A stretch of DNA of 64,000 nt from contig NZ_FXBJ01000002.1 in assembly GCF_900177385.1 (NCBI RefSeq), positions 1,120,001 to 1,184,000 of the forward strand, given 5' to 3'. This stretch comes from Carnobacterium iners. Its GTDB lineage: Bacteria; Bacillota; Bacilli; Lactobacillales; Carnobacteriaceae. The notes under the pieces were generated by a model. The model was given only the letters and a program-made list of their open reading frames with translations, had not been told where the DNA came from and searched no databases. Below are positions 44,937 through 53,076 of this stretch, one piece after another; positions within the stretch are counted from its first letter, which is position 1, and each line of letters opens with the position of its first letter. A program made the position numbers and the translations under genes.

Positions 44937-45353
44937 ATGACACAGATAATTGTTTTTACGCTAAATAATAAGTATTATGCCTTCTTATCTGAAGAGGTTG
45001 AAGAAATATTAAAAAAAATGCCTTGGACAGCCATTCCGCAATCCCCAGAGTGGGTACAAGGATTAATTAACCTAAGGGGAAACGTCATTACATTGATAAA
45101 TTTTTACAAACTTCTATCTCCCTCTGTTGAAACGAAAGAATTATGTTACAATAATATTGTCATTGTGAAAAACAAAGATGAAAAATTAGCATTCATGGTG
45201 GATAATGTTGAATGGGTCACTGAAATTGATCCTGCCGATATTCAACATATGGCTAATAAAACCAATGATCATATCTCTGGATTGATTCAAATAAAAGATC
45301 AACTAGTGAATATGATTAACATGGAGACACTATTTTATAAAAATGAGGGATAA
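44937..45353 (+). CDS. cheW: CheW-like coupling protein (second copy)
   Basis: A 138-residue CheW domain: 'IIVFTLNNKYYAFLSEEVEE', 'PWTAIPQSPEWVQGLINLRG' and 'NVITLINFYKLL'. It is closer to the classical CheW pattern than the copy at 38992. Encoded between cheY and fliM with short gaps, so expressed with the motor-switch genes. Confidence 0.9.
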   Translation: MTQIIVFTLNNKYYAFLSEEVEEILKKMPWTAIPQSPEWVQGLINLRGNVITLINFYKLLSPSVETKELCYNNIVIVKNKDEKLAFMVDNVEWVTEIDPADIQHMANKTNDHISGLIQIKDQLVNMINMETLFYKNEG

Positions 45354-45355
45354 TA

Positions 45356-46354
45356 GTGAAACAAGTTTTATCACAACAAGAAATTGATTCTTTATTGAAA
45401 GCTGTCAAAAGTGGTGAGATAGACGAAAAAGGGCTTGAAGAGCAAGAAAACGAGAAAAATAAAGTCAAAAGTTACGACTTTAGACGTCCTGCTCGTCTTT
45501 CTAAAGAGTACATCAGCACCTTAAATATGGTCTTTGAAGAATTTTCAAAAATTGTCGGAAACCGATTATCAACTCAAGTTAGGCATAATGTTGAATTGCA
45601 TCTTGCTTCAGTTGAACAAGTGAGTTTTGATGAGTTTGTCCACTCCGTCCCACGTTTTACGTTAATGGGATTGTTTCATTCTAGGCCTTTAGAAGGCACA
45701 CAAATTATTGAATTAAGTCCGCAGCTTTCTCTGCAATTAATTGATCTCTTGTGTGGCAGTTCTGAAGTAAGGTCTGACGAGGATCAACAAAATAAAACTA
45801 ACTTTACCGATATTGAAAAAGCTATTTTGACAGACATATTGGGTGATTTCGTTCATTCTTTTGAATTGGCTTGGCAAGATGTTATCGAACTAGACGTAAA
45901 GCTAGAGACAACAGAAACCAATCCGCAGCTATTACAAAACATGTCTCCTAACGAACCGGTCATTTTAGTGACATTTACCGTTGACTTGTTCAATGTACGA
46001 ACGTTTGCCAACATTTGTGTTCCTTATATATTTTTTGAAACGATTTTAGATAAATTAAGTTTGAAGAATTGGTTTGATACTGAAAGAGGAGCAGACCGTT
46101 CAGATAATAAAAGAATAGAAACCAGTTTAAATTCCGCCAAAGTAAATCTGGAAGTACTTTTAGGAAAAGCTACCATGACCTTAGAAAACTTTTTGCAGTT
46201 GGAGTTGGGTGATATTATTCCTTTAGATGGAAAAACATCAGATCCACTGGTTATGTCAGTCGAACAACGCCCACATTATCTTGTTAAACCGGGATTGAAA
46301 GGCAAAAATAGGGCAGTAGAAGTATTACAGTATATTGAAGGAGAGATAAACTGA
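45356..46354 (+). CDS. fliM: Flagellar motor switch protein FliM
   Basis: A 332-residue C-ring protein. The N-terminal CheY-P-binding peptide is 'VLSQQEIDSLLKAVKSGEID'. The middle domain includes 'YDFRRPARLSKEYISTLNM' and the C-terminal SpoA/FliN-like domain covers about residues 255-325. The start is GTG at 45356, 2 bp after cheW. Its stop overlaps the fliY start (TGATG arrangement). Confidence 0.93.
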   Translation: MKQVLSQQEIDSLLKAVKSGEIDEKGLEEQENEKNKVKSYDFRRPARLSKEYISTLNMVFEEFSKIVGNRLSTQVRHNVELHLASVEQVSFDEFVHSVPRFTLMGLFHSRPLEGTQIIELSPQLSLQLIDLLCGSSEVRSDEDQQNKTNFTDIEKAILTDILGDFVHSFELAWQDVIELDVKLETTETNPQLLQNMSPNEPVILVTFTVDLFNVRTFANICVPYIFFETILDKLSLKNWFDTERGADRSDNKRIETSLNSAKVNLEVLLGKATMTLENFLQLELGDIIPLDGKTSDPLVMSVEQRPHYLVKPGLKGKNRAVEVLQYIEGEIN

Positions 46355-47436
46355 TGAGTAATGAAATGCTATCTCAAGAAGAAATAGACGCGATGTTAAA
46401 TGGGCCTACTGAAACACTAACGGATACAATGAATGTAATTGATAAAGACCAAGAAGATATCATTGGCGAAGTTGGAAATATCACGATGTCCCAAGCAGCA
46501 ACCACACTATCGTCTATTTTGAACCACCGAGTCACGATTACCACACCACGCGTCTCTTGTGTCAAGTTTGAAGAAATTATCAAAGAGAGTACAACGCCTA
46601 AAGTGGTGACAACAATCGAATTTAAAGCCGGTTTAGTCGGCAGTAACTTGTTAATGATGGATGTTAATGATGCAATTATTATTGCTGATTTAATGATGGA
46701 TGGCGATGGTGATGCGACTGGAAAAGAGTTTGGTGAGTTAGAATTAAGTGCCGTTGGCGAAGCGATGAATCAAATGATTGGTTCATCTTCAACAGCGATG
46801 GCAACCATGTTAGAACGAACTGTCGATATTCTACCGCCAGACGTTGAAGTTTGGGAAGACATCGATGCGGTCCAATATGATAAAATCGCTGCGGATACGG
46901 TTGTCTGTAAGATTTCCTTCAAAATGACTGTCGATGATCTAATCGAAAGTGAAATCATGCAAATTTTCACATTAGATACCGTTAATGATATTTCGACCAT
47001 CATGATGGGTAGCAACGACGCAGAAGTCTTAGACCATAAAAAGCCTGTTGCTCCAATTCAACAACCCATTCAAGAACAAAAAACAAAGCCAACAGCACAA
47101 ACCGAACCAAACGATAGAGTAGCCATCCAATCACCTGGCTTCCAAGAATTAACCGATAACAACACATCAAATAATATCAATAACCTGGATCTAATCATGG
47201 ATGTCCCATTGCACTTCAGTGTCATGCTAGGCGAAAAACAAAAATCAATCAAAGATATCCTATCACTAGGCACAGGCTCAGTCGTTGAACTAGATAAAAT
47301 GACTGACGAACCCCTTCAAATATTTGTTAACAATAAACTAATCGCAGAAGGCGAAGTCGTCGTCATCAACGAAAGCTTCGGCGTCCGAATCACCAACATC
47401 CTAAGCCAAGAACAAAGAATCAAGAAACTAAAGTAA
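46354..47436 (+). CDS. fliY: Flagellar motor switch phosphatase FliY (FliN-type)
   Basis: A 360-residue protein combining a CheY-binding N-terminus ('MLSQEEIDAMLNGP'), a CheC-like phosphatase domain with helices 'DIIGEVGNITMSQAATTL' and 'ELSAVGEAMNQMIGSSSTAM' (each with the E-x2-N pattern), a Gln/Thr-rich linker (about 228-270) and a C-terminal FliN/SpoA domain ('MDVPLHFSVMLGEKQKSIKD'). It forms the C-ring with FliM and dephosphorylates CheY-P. Last gene before the hairpin array. Confidence 0.93.
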   Translation: MSNEMLSQEEIDAMLNGPTETLTDTMNVIDKDQEDIIGEVGNITMSQAATTLSSILNHRVTITTPRVSCVKFEEIIKESTTPKVVTTIEFKAGLVGSNLLMMDVNDAIIIADLMMDGDGDATGKEFGELELSAVGEAMNQMIGSSSTAMATMLERTVDILPPDVEVWEDIDAVQYDKIAADTVVCKISFKMTVDDLIESEIMQIFTLDTVNDISTIMMGSNDAEVLDHKKPVAPIQQPIQEQKTKPTAQTEPNDRVAIQSPGFQELTDNNTSNNINNLDLIMDVPLHFSVMLGEKQKSIKDILSLGTGSVVELDKMTDEPLQIFVNNKLIAEGEVVVINESFGVRITNILSQEQRIKKLK

Positions 47437-47452
47437 AAAACCAGGATGTGGA

Positions 47453-47792
47453 GAACTCTGTTCAGTCATGAAAGAAAAATAGGAAATGACAAAGAGGATG
47501 CTTTTTATCCTCACAGTCATTTATCATTTTTCCGAATGACTAGAGTTCGGAACTCAACTAAAGTAGGATGTGTAGTGCTCTTGCCAGCTCTGACAGGAAA
47601 ATGAAAAATTACCGCAAGAGGCCACCGGCCTCGAGGATACTTTTGAATTTTCCCAAAGAGCTAGAGTACGCAACTCAACTTAGGAAGATGCGAAGAACGC
47701 TGCATAGGTACGACAGAAAATTAGAAAAATTACCGCAAAAGGCTGCAAGCCTTGAGGATAATTTTGTCTATTTTTCCGAGTGCCTAGCGTTC
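47453..47792 (+). repeat. Three tandem ~120-nt long-hairpin units, candidate structured RNA
   Basis: Units at 47453-47548, 47575-47669 and 47695-47792. Each folds in the same order: a 7-bp base stem (GAACTCT/AGAGTTC; GTGCTCT/AGAGTAC; GAACGCT/AGCGTTC), a 4-nt bulge on the 5' side only, a 6-bp stem (AGTCAT/ATGACT; AGCTCT/AGAGCT; AGGTAC/GTGCCT), a 4/3 internal loop, an A-rich/T-rich stem, a second loop, and a 6-bp tip stem (GAGGAT/ATCCTC; GAGGCC/GGCCTC; AAGGCT/AGCCTT). Stems differ in sequence yet keep pairing. Linkers share CTCA(A/T). Not translated in any convincing frame. Confidence 0.8.
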
Positions 47793-47865
47793 GTAGCTCA
47801 TTTAAGAATAGGCACAGCCCTAAAAGAACCGATACTACGTATCTTTCAACCTAGTAACACCACTA

Positions 47866-47905
47866 AAAAAGAACTGAAACAATTTGTTTCAGTTCTTTTT
47901 GCTTT
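47866..47905 (+). terminator. Terminator after the hairpin array (end of che-fli unit)
   Basis: A perfect 16-bp stem (AAAAAGAACTGAAACA and complement) with a 3-nt loop and a T-rich tail. It may also end transcription of the hairpin array. Confidence 0.85.
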
Positions 47906-47995
47906 TTAATTAAGATTAGTGATTGTTTCGTTTCGCCATTTTATGTAGAATGAAATTAGTTTAGCTCTTTTAAATTTTTGAAAAATATTAAGGGT

Positions 47996-48021
47996 TAAGT
48001 TTCATAAACATTATCCGATAT
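47996..48021 (+). promoter_or_regulatory. Sigma-D promoter of flgM-flgN-flgK-flgL
   Basis: TAAG (47996-47999), 14 nt, TCCGATAT (48014-48021). Confidence 0.75.
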
Positions 48022-48123
48022 GGATTAAGAAGAAGAAAATAAGTCTATTAATCACTTATGAAACTGAATTTAACCCTAAAAATAAACTTTAAAAGTAGAA
48101 AAACTCAAAAGGAGTGCTGAAAG

Positions 48124-48411
48124 ATGAAAATTGAAAATGGCTATAATAGCTACTTAAACGCGGTTCGTCAAAGCAAAGACAATATACCAACAAAAAATCT
48201 ATCATCTAAAACTGAGCAGGTAAAAAAAGAAAATTCTGTTCAGGTCAATATTTCAGATACAGCTAAAAAAATGGCTCAAGCAAAATCTGCCGGTTCAAAA
48301 GATATCGATATCGAAGCGATTAAAAAATCTGTCATGGATGGAACCTACAGCGTTTCACCTGAAAAAATCGCTCAAGGTATGATCAATGCTATGAATGAGC
48401 AAGGGAAGTAA
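48124..48411 (+). CDS. flgM: Anti-sigma-D factor FlgM
   Basis: A 95-residue protein with an unstructured N-terminal half and the sigma-binding C-terminal helices ('VNISDTAKKMAQ', 'DIEAIKKSVMDGTYSVSPEK', 'IAQGMINAM'). It holds sigma-D inactive until the hook-basal body is complete. Being behind a sigma-D promoter gives negative feedback. ATG follows AAAGGAG. Confidence 0.9.
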   Translation: MKIENGYNSYLNAVRQSKDNIPTKNLSSKTEQVKKENSVQVNISDTAKKMAQAKSAGSKDIDIEAIKKSVMDGTYSVSPEKIAQGMINAMNEQGK

Positions 48412-48419
48412 GGATAATA

Positions 48420-48788
48420 ATGAAAAAACCAACTCAAGTGATCGAAATACTAAAAAAATTCAAAACAGTCTTACTAGCAGAAAAAAAAGCCCTAATAAAA
48501 AATGATAGTGCTAAAGTTATCGCTGTAATAGCAGAAAAAGAAACCTTTATGGAAGTTCTTCCAACGCTTGATGCAAAAGAACTCAATAAAGAAGACTTGT
48601 CTGGGATTGTGGAAGAAATAAAACAATTACAAGAGACGAACTTATTGCTAACAAAGCAAGCTTTGCAGTATCAAGGAAAAATGATGGAAGCTATCACAGA
48701 TAGCGCCAAGACATCAGGTTCAACCTACTCTAAGAACGGGCAATACAGTGCTGAAAAACAATCATCGATTATCGATCAATCCCTATAA
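48420..48788 (+). CDS. flgN: FlgN-type export chaperone for hook-filament junction proteins
   Basis: A 122-residue helical protein between flgM and flgK, the standard place for FlgN, chaperone of FlgK and FlgL. Sequence similarity is low, as usual for the family: 'VIEILKKFKTVLLAEKKALI', 'DSAKVIAVIAEKETFMEVLP', then a coiled helix and a polar tail. The call rests on size, helical content and gene order. Confidence 0.75.
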   Translation: MKKPTQVIEILKKFKTVLLAEKKALIKNDSAKVIAVIAEKETFMEVLPTLDAKELNKEDLSGIVEEIKQLQETNLLLTKQALQYQGKMMEAITDSAKTSGSTYSKNGQYSAEKQSSIIDQSL

Positions 48789-48803
48789 GAAGGTGGAAAA
48801 GAA

Positions 48804-50246
48804 ATGTCAGGTTTATTTGGAATATTAAATAACTCATCAAAGGCTTTAAATGTTCAGCAATCGGCTCTGCAAACAACTAGTCATAACGTAGCTAATGCAA
48901 ATACAGAAGGCTATTCAAGACAAAAAGTAAATATGGTAGCGGAGAATCCTTATACTGTTTCTGGCATCGGTCAATTAGGAACAGGGGTAAGAATTTCTTC
49001 TGTTGTTCGAATTGTCGACCCTTATGTTAATAATCAGTTGCGAAATGAAAACTCTTCTTTAGAGATGCACAAACAAAAATCGGATGTTCTCGGTCAGTTA
49101 GAAGTTGTTTTCAACGAACCTTCAGAGACTGGATTAAATAAAAGCATCAGTCAAGTCTTCTCTTCATGGACTCACTTAGCTTCTAACCCAGAATTAGCTG
49201 CTGCTAAGACAATGGTCGTTCAAAATTCAGAGAACTTTACAGACAACCTACACCATATGTCCAATCAAATAGAAAAATTGTACGATGGAACGGTTAAGAG
49301 TATTGAAAAAGACGTGTTAGATTTTAATGCTAAAGTAGGACAGTTAAGTTCGTTAAACAAGCAAATTTTTAATGTAGCAGTAAAAGGTGAATCACCAAAC
49401 GATTTATTGGATCAACAAGATAAGATATTGGGTGAGTTAGCCGGAATTACTGGTGTAGAAGCTAGTTACGATAAATTTAACCGTATAAGCATCACTGTTG
49501 GTGGAGAACAAGTGTTAAATGGAAACTCTATAAAAACACTCGGAACATCTTCTGACTCTGTAGGTGGATTAGTCGTTAATCAAGAGGGTGGCGAGAAAAC
49601 AGCTATTGCAATCAAAACCGGTAGTATCAAAGGCTCACAAGAAGCACTAGTAGAAATTGACAATAAAAAACAAGATTTAAACGATTTAGCATTCAATTTT
49701 GCGACTGCAGTAAATACGATACATAGCGACAACAAAGAAGGAATCCCATTCTTTGATCTGGACTCAACAAAAGATGGCAATTATGCTTCATCCATTACTG
49801 TAAATTCAGTAATCTTAAATGATGTGACTAAAATCAATGCTGGGAAAAATATTAAAGAAGGAGAAGTTGTCGGTGGTGATGGAACACGTGCTCAAGCGAT
49901 AGCATCTTTACAAAACACATTACTAGGTGATCCAAAAACGGATATAAAGTACAATAAAGATACTATGTCTATTACTAATGTAGTTGGTGGCTCTACGGTA
50001 TCAGGAGCCTACAATAATACCGTAACTGAAATGGGAATTGTGAAGCAACAAGCCGACAATATGGCTGAAAGCCAAGAAGGTTTAGTTAGTCTCTTGAAAG
50101 CTCGTCGTGAATCTATTTCGGGTGTATCTATTAACGAGGAAGTAGCCGATACAATGAAATACCAAACGGCATTTCAAGCTAATTCTCGTATCATTTCCGT
50201 CGTATCAGAAATGCTCGATACGTTAATCAATCGAACAGGGGTGTAA
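48804..50246 (+). CDS. flgK: Flagellar hook-associated protein 1 (FlgK)
   Basis: A 480-residue junction protein. The N-terminal rod/hook signature is 'SGLFGILNNSSKALNVQQSA' then 'TTSHNVANANTEGYSRQKVN'. The C-terminal helical motif is 'SISGVSINEEVADTMKYQTA', 'FQANSRIISVVSEMLDTLIN'. Forms the first ring between hook and filament. ATG follows AAGGTGG. Confidence 0.95.
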   Translation: MSGLFGILNNSSKALNVQQSALQTTSHNVANANTEGYSRQKVNMVAENPYTVSGIGQLGTGVRISSVVRIVDPYVNNQLRNENSSLEMHKQKSDVLGQLEVVFNEPSETGLNKSISQVFSSWTHLASNPELAAAKTMVVQNSENFTDNLHHMSNQIEKLYDGTVKSIEKDVLDFNAKVGQLSSLNKQIFNVAVKGESPNDLLDQQDKILGELAGITGVEASYDKFNRISITVGGEQVLNGNSIKTLGTSSDSVGGLVVNQEGGEKTAIAIKTGSIKGSQEALVEIDNKKQDLNDLAFNFATAVNTIHSDNKEGIPFFDLDSTKDGNYASSITVNSVILNDVTKINAGKNIKEGEVVGGDGTRAQAIASLQNTLLGDPKTDIKYNKDTMSITNVVGGSTVSGAYNNTVTEMGIVKQQADNMAESQEGLVSLLKARRESISGVSINEEVADTMKYQTAFQANSRIISVVSEMLDTLINRTGV

Positions 50247-50249
50247 TTC

Positions 50250-51179
50250 ATGCGTGTAACAGATTCTTTAATGTCACAAAGTTTTTTAAGAAACTTAAGT
50301 ACCAACACGAAAAAAATGTTGAAGTATCAAGAACAGCTGTCAACGCAAAAAGAAGTGAACAAGCCTTCTGATGATCCACTACGCATTTCTAAAATTTTAG
50401 ACTTAAACAATACGATTATCCAAAATGACCAATACAAAACAACGATTAGTGATGCTGTTCAGTGGACGAATGTCCAAGATTCAGCTTTAAGTAGTACAAC
50501 AAAGTCTTTACAACGAATAAAAACATTGATTCAATCTTCTGCTAATGGCACAATGACTCACTCTGATCGTCAAGCCAATAAAGCTGAGATTGAGTCAGAA
50601 ATTCATGGAGTAGTAGATGCATTAAATACAAACTTTGGTGGACGATATGTCTTTGCAGGAATGAATACAACAGAAGTTCCATTTGAAGTTAAATCTGTAG
50701 ATGGTGAAATTACTGAAATTATTTATAGTGGAACAAAGGAAACTGATGGGAATACCAATTTATCTCGGGAAATTGCACCAGGAGTTTCAATAGAATTGAA
50801 TACTGATGGAAATGCACTGATGAACGAAAAAGGTACAAAAGAAAAACCCAATAATTTAGGTTCCTTTTTTAATGATGTATTGAAAGCTTTGGATTCAGAT
50901 GATACTGAAGAATTATCTGGATTATTAGATAGAGCCGATCAGCAACTTGAAAATGTTGTATCCAATCGTTCTAAAACCGGAGCAATTTTCAATCGGTTAG
51001 AAGCAACATCAGAGCGTAATAACAGCGAGAAGTTAAATCTTAAAACGATGTTATCTGAAAACCAAGATATTGATCTAGCTGAAAAATATATGGAGTTTAC
51101 AATGGAACAAACAGCGTATCAAGCTTCTTTATCAATGGGTACAAAAATTTTACAAACGAATATCTTGAACTATCTATAA
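50250..51179 (+). CDS. flgL: Flagellar hook-associated protein 3 (FlgL)
   Basis: A 309-residue flagellin-like junction protein: N-terminal 'RVTDSLMSQSFLRNLSTNTK' and 'LSTQKEVNKPSDDPLRISKI', C-terminal 'FTMEQTAYQASLSMGTKILQ'. It lies on FlgK and starts filament assembly. 3 bp after flgK. Confidence 0.94.
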   Translation: MRVTDSLMSQSFLRNLSTNTKKMLKYQEQLSTQKEVNKPSDDPLRISKILDLNNTIIQNDQYKTTISDAVQWTNVQDSALSSTTKSLQRIKTLIQSSANGTMTHSDRQANKAEIESEIHGVVDALNTNFGGRYVFAGMNTTEVPFEVKSVDGEITEIIYSGTKETDGNTNLSREIAPGVSIELNTDGNALMNEKGTKEKPNNLGSFFNDVLKALDSDDTEELSGLLDRADQQLENVVSNRSKTGAIFNRLEATSERNNSEKLNLKTMLSENQDIDLAEKYMEFTMEQTAYQASLSMGTKILQTNILNYL

Positions 51180-51220
51180 TAGATGGTTCAATTTTTTTGT
51201 AAAGTTTTACTATTCACACT

Positions 51221-51246
51221 TAAGTCTAATTCAAACTCACCGATAT
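51221..51246 (+). promoter_or_regulatory. Sigma-D promoter 1 of flagellin
   Basis: TAAG (51221-51224), 14 nt, ACCGATAT (51239-51246). Confidence 0.7.
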
Positions 51247-51314
51247 AGGGGATAGAAGGCAAGTTATTCTACTAAATATAAAAAAATATTAAAATATAAA
51301 TAATAAAAAACACT

Positions 51315-51340
51315 TAACAGAAGATTAATCATGCCGATAT
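51315..51340 (+). promoter_or_regulatory. Sigma-D promoter 2 of flagellin
   Basis: TAAC (51315-51318), 14 nt, GCCGATAT (51333-51340), the best -10 match in the window. Tandem with promoter 1, fitting the high demand for flagellin. Confidence 0.8.
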
Positions 51341-51391
51341 AAAAGGTAGAAGGCAACACCTTCACAAATAGACTCTAGGAGGAACATTATC

Positions 51392-52618
51392 ATGAGAATT
51401 AATACAAATACAGCAGCAATGAATACTTATTCTAACCTTACATCAGCTAACGCTTCAAAAAGCAACTCATTAGCTAAATTATCATCAGGTCTACGCATCA
51501 ATAAAGCAGGAGACGACGCAGCTGGTTTAGCTATTTCAGAAAAGATGAAAAATCAAGTTAGCGGAATGACTCAAGCTTCACGTAACGCACAAGATGGTAT
51601 TTCTTTAATTCAAACAGCTGAAGGTGCTTTATCTGAAACACACAGTATCTTAAATCGTATGCGTGACTTAACGGTTCAATCATCTAATGACACAAACACC
51701 ATAGATGATAAAAAAGCTATACAATCAGAAATCAATTCTCTAACTAGTGAAATCGACCGTATTGCTTCTGATACAGAGTTTAATACGAAAGGTTTAATGA
51801 ATGGCGGAGAGATTACTAGTGGATCTATAACTGATGCAAAATTAGACTATACAGCTTTAACCTCGGCATACGCAACAACAGGCGCTACTGGAGTAACATT
51901 TACAAGTGGAGCAGATACAGCACCCACTCTTGAGAAAATAAGCAAGAGTGATTTAAATAAAACTGTAGATTCATATAATTTGAAAAATGATATTTCAATA
52001 GATGATACTGATGGAACTGTTGGTGGTTCAGGTGGAGTTGACCTTGCGGAATTAACTAAGATCTATGACGCAGTGGCAGGGAATACTACTCCAACCACAG
52101 CTTTTGCTGATACTAGTGCAGCAAAAACTGCATTAGCTGCATTAACTACTACTCAAAAAACTGATATTAATGAAAAATATAATACATCTAAAGATATATC
52201 AGTAAGTGACATCAAAGAAGCAAAAACAACAAAATTTTCTTTCCAAATTGGCGCAAATGCAGGTCAAAAAATTGATGTTGAAATTGCAAATTTAAGTAAA
52301 AAAGGTTTAGAATTGACTGATTTAGATGTAGTAAATGGAGATACAGATAAGATATTAGAAAAATTAGATGAAGCTATTGGTACTGTTTCTTCACAACGTG
52401 CTAACTTAGGTGCTGTTCAAAATCGTTTAGATCACACAGTATCTAACCTAGCAACAACAAAAGAAAACTTATCAGAAGCTAATTCACGCATTACTGACGT
52501 AGATATGGCTGAAGAAATGATGAGCTTTACGAAATCAAACATCCTTTCTCAAGCATCAACTTCAATGTTGGCTCAAGCAAACCAAATGCCTCAAAGTGTC
52601 CTTTCATTATTACAATAA
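51392..52618 (+). CDS. hag: Flagellin
   Basis: A 408-residue filament protein. The N-terminal D0/D1 segment ('MRINTNTAAMNTYSNLTSAN', 'SLAKLSSGLRINKAGDDAAG', 'AQDGISLIQTAEGALSE') and the C-terminal segment ('SQRANLGAVQNRLDHTVSNL', 'NILSQASTSMLAQANQMPQS') are strongly conserved. The central part (about residues 145-280) is variable, rich in Thr, Ala and Asp, and would be surface-exposed. It is longer than the ~304-residue Bacillus Hag. Two sigma-D promoters; ATG follows AGGAGGA. Confidence 0.96.
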   Translation: MRINTNTAAMNTYSNLTSANASKSNSLAKLSSGLRINKAGDDAAGLAISEKMKNQVSGMTQASRNAQDGISLIQTAEGALSETHSILNRMRDLTVQSSNDTNTIDDKKAIQSEINSLTSEIDRIASDTEFNTKGLMNGGEITSGSITDAKLDYTALTSAYATTGATGVTFTSGADTAPTLEKISKSDLNKTVDSYNLKNDISIDDTDGTVGGSGGVDLAELTKIYDAVAGNTTPTTAFADTSAAKTALAALTTTQKTDINEKYNTSKDISVSDIKEAKTTKFSFQIGANAGQKIDVEIANLSKKGLELTDLDVVNGDTDKILEKLDEAIGTVSSQRANLGAVQNRLDHTVSNLATTKENLSEANSRITDVDMAEEMMSFTKSNILSQASTSMLAQANQMPQSVLSLLQ

Positions 52619-52648
52619 TCAACTAAAACAGTTTAAACAGATTTCACA

Positions 52649-52676
52649 AAAAGCCGGCGCTTTGCCGGCTTTTAGT
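52649..52676 (+). terminator. Terminator of flagellin
   Basis: A 10-bp GC-rich stem (AAAAGCCGGC/GCCGGCTTTT) with a 5-nt loop. Confidence 0.85.
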
Positions 52677-52718
52677 TTATAATGGAGTTTGTTTGCCAGA
52701 AGAATGGAGAAGACAGAG

Positions 52719-53072
52719 ATGGATATTGTTCAAGCTATCAATACTGTGCTTCAAACACGTCCGATTGGGATTGAATCAAGTACTCAATCTAAATTCAAAG
52801 AAGAAAAAACTCAATATCAGCAAGAACAGTCACAAGAAGTGGTTTTTTCCAAAGAAGAATTGCAAAAAAAAGTAGATGAAATAAATGAGTATGTTCTAGG
52901 CTTCAATGCACAATTTTCATTTAAAGTGCACGAAGGAACAGGGAGAACATTTGTACGGTTGATTGACATGCAGACACACGATATTATCAAAGAAATTCCA
53001 CCAGAAAAAATGATGGATGTTGTCGCTGGAATATGGGATTTAATGGGTATTGTAGTAGATAGAAAGGAATGA
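52719..53072 (+). CDS. flaG: FlaG family flagellar protein
   Basis: A 117-residue FlaG-domain protein: 'LGFNAQFSFKVHEGTGRTFV'-type core and 'IKEIPPEKMMDVVAGIWDLMGIVVD' (in part) at the C-terminus. FlaG proteins affect filament length; the mechanism is unclear. I chose ATG 52719, 8 nt after GGAGA; earlier in-frame TTG 52689 and ATG 52704 lack such a site. 4 bp before fliD. Confidence 0.88.
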   Translation: MDIVQAINTVLQTRPIGIESSTQSKFKEEKTQYQQEQSQEVVFSKEELQKKVDEINEYVLGFNAQFSFKVHEGTGRTFVRLIDMQTHDIIKEIPPEKMMDVVAGIWDLMGIVVDRKE

Positions 53073-53076
53073 GAGC

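Noticed and set aside
47568-47909. 113-codon plus-strand frame through the hairpin array
   Set aside because: It spans repeat units B and C and the terminator stem, has no ribosome site, and its two repeat copies are not in the same reading frame in a way that gives a repeated peptide.
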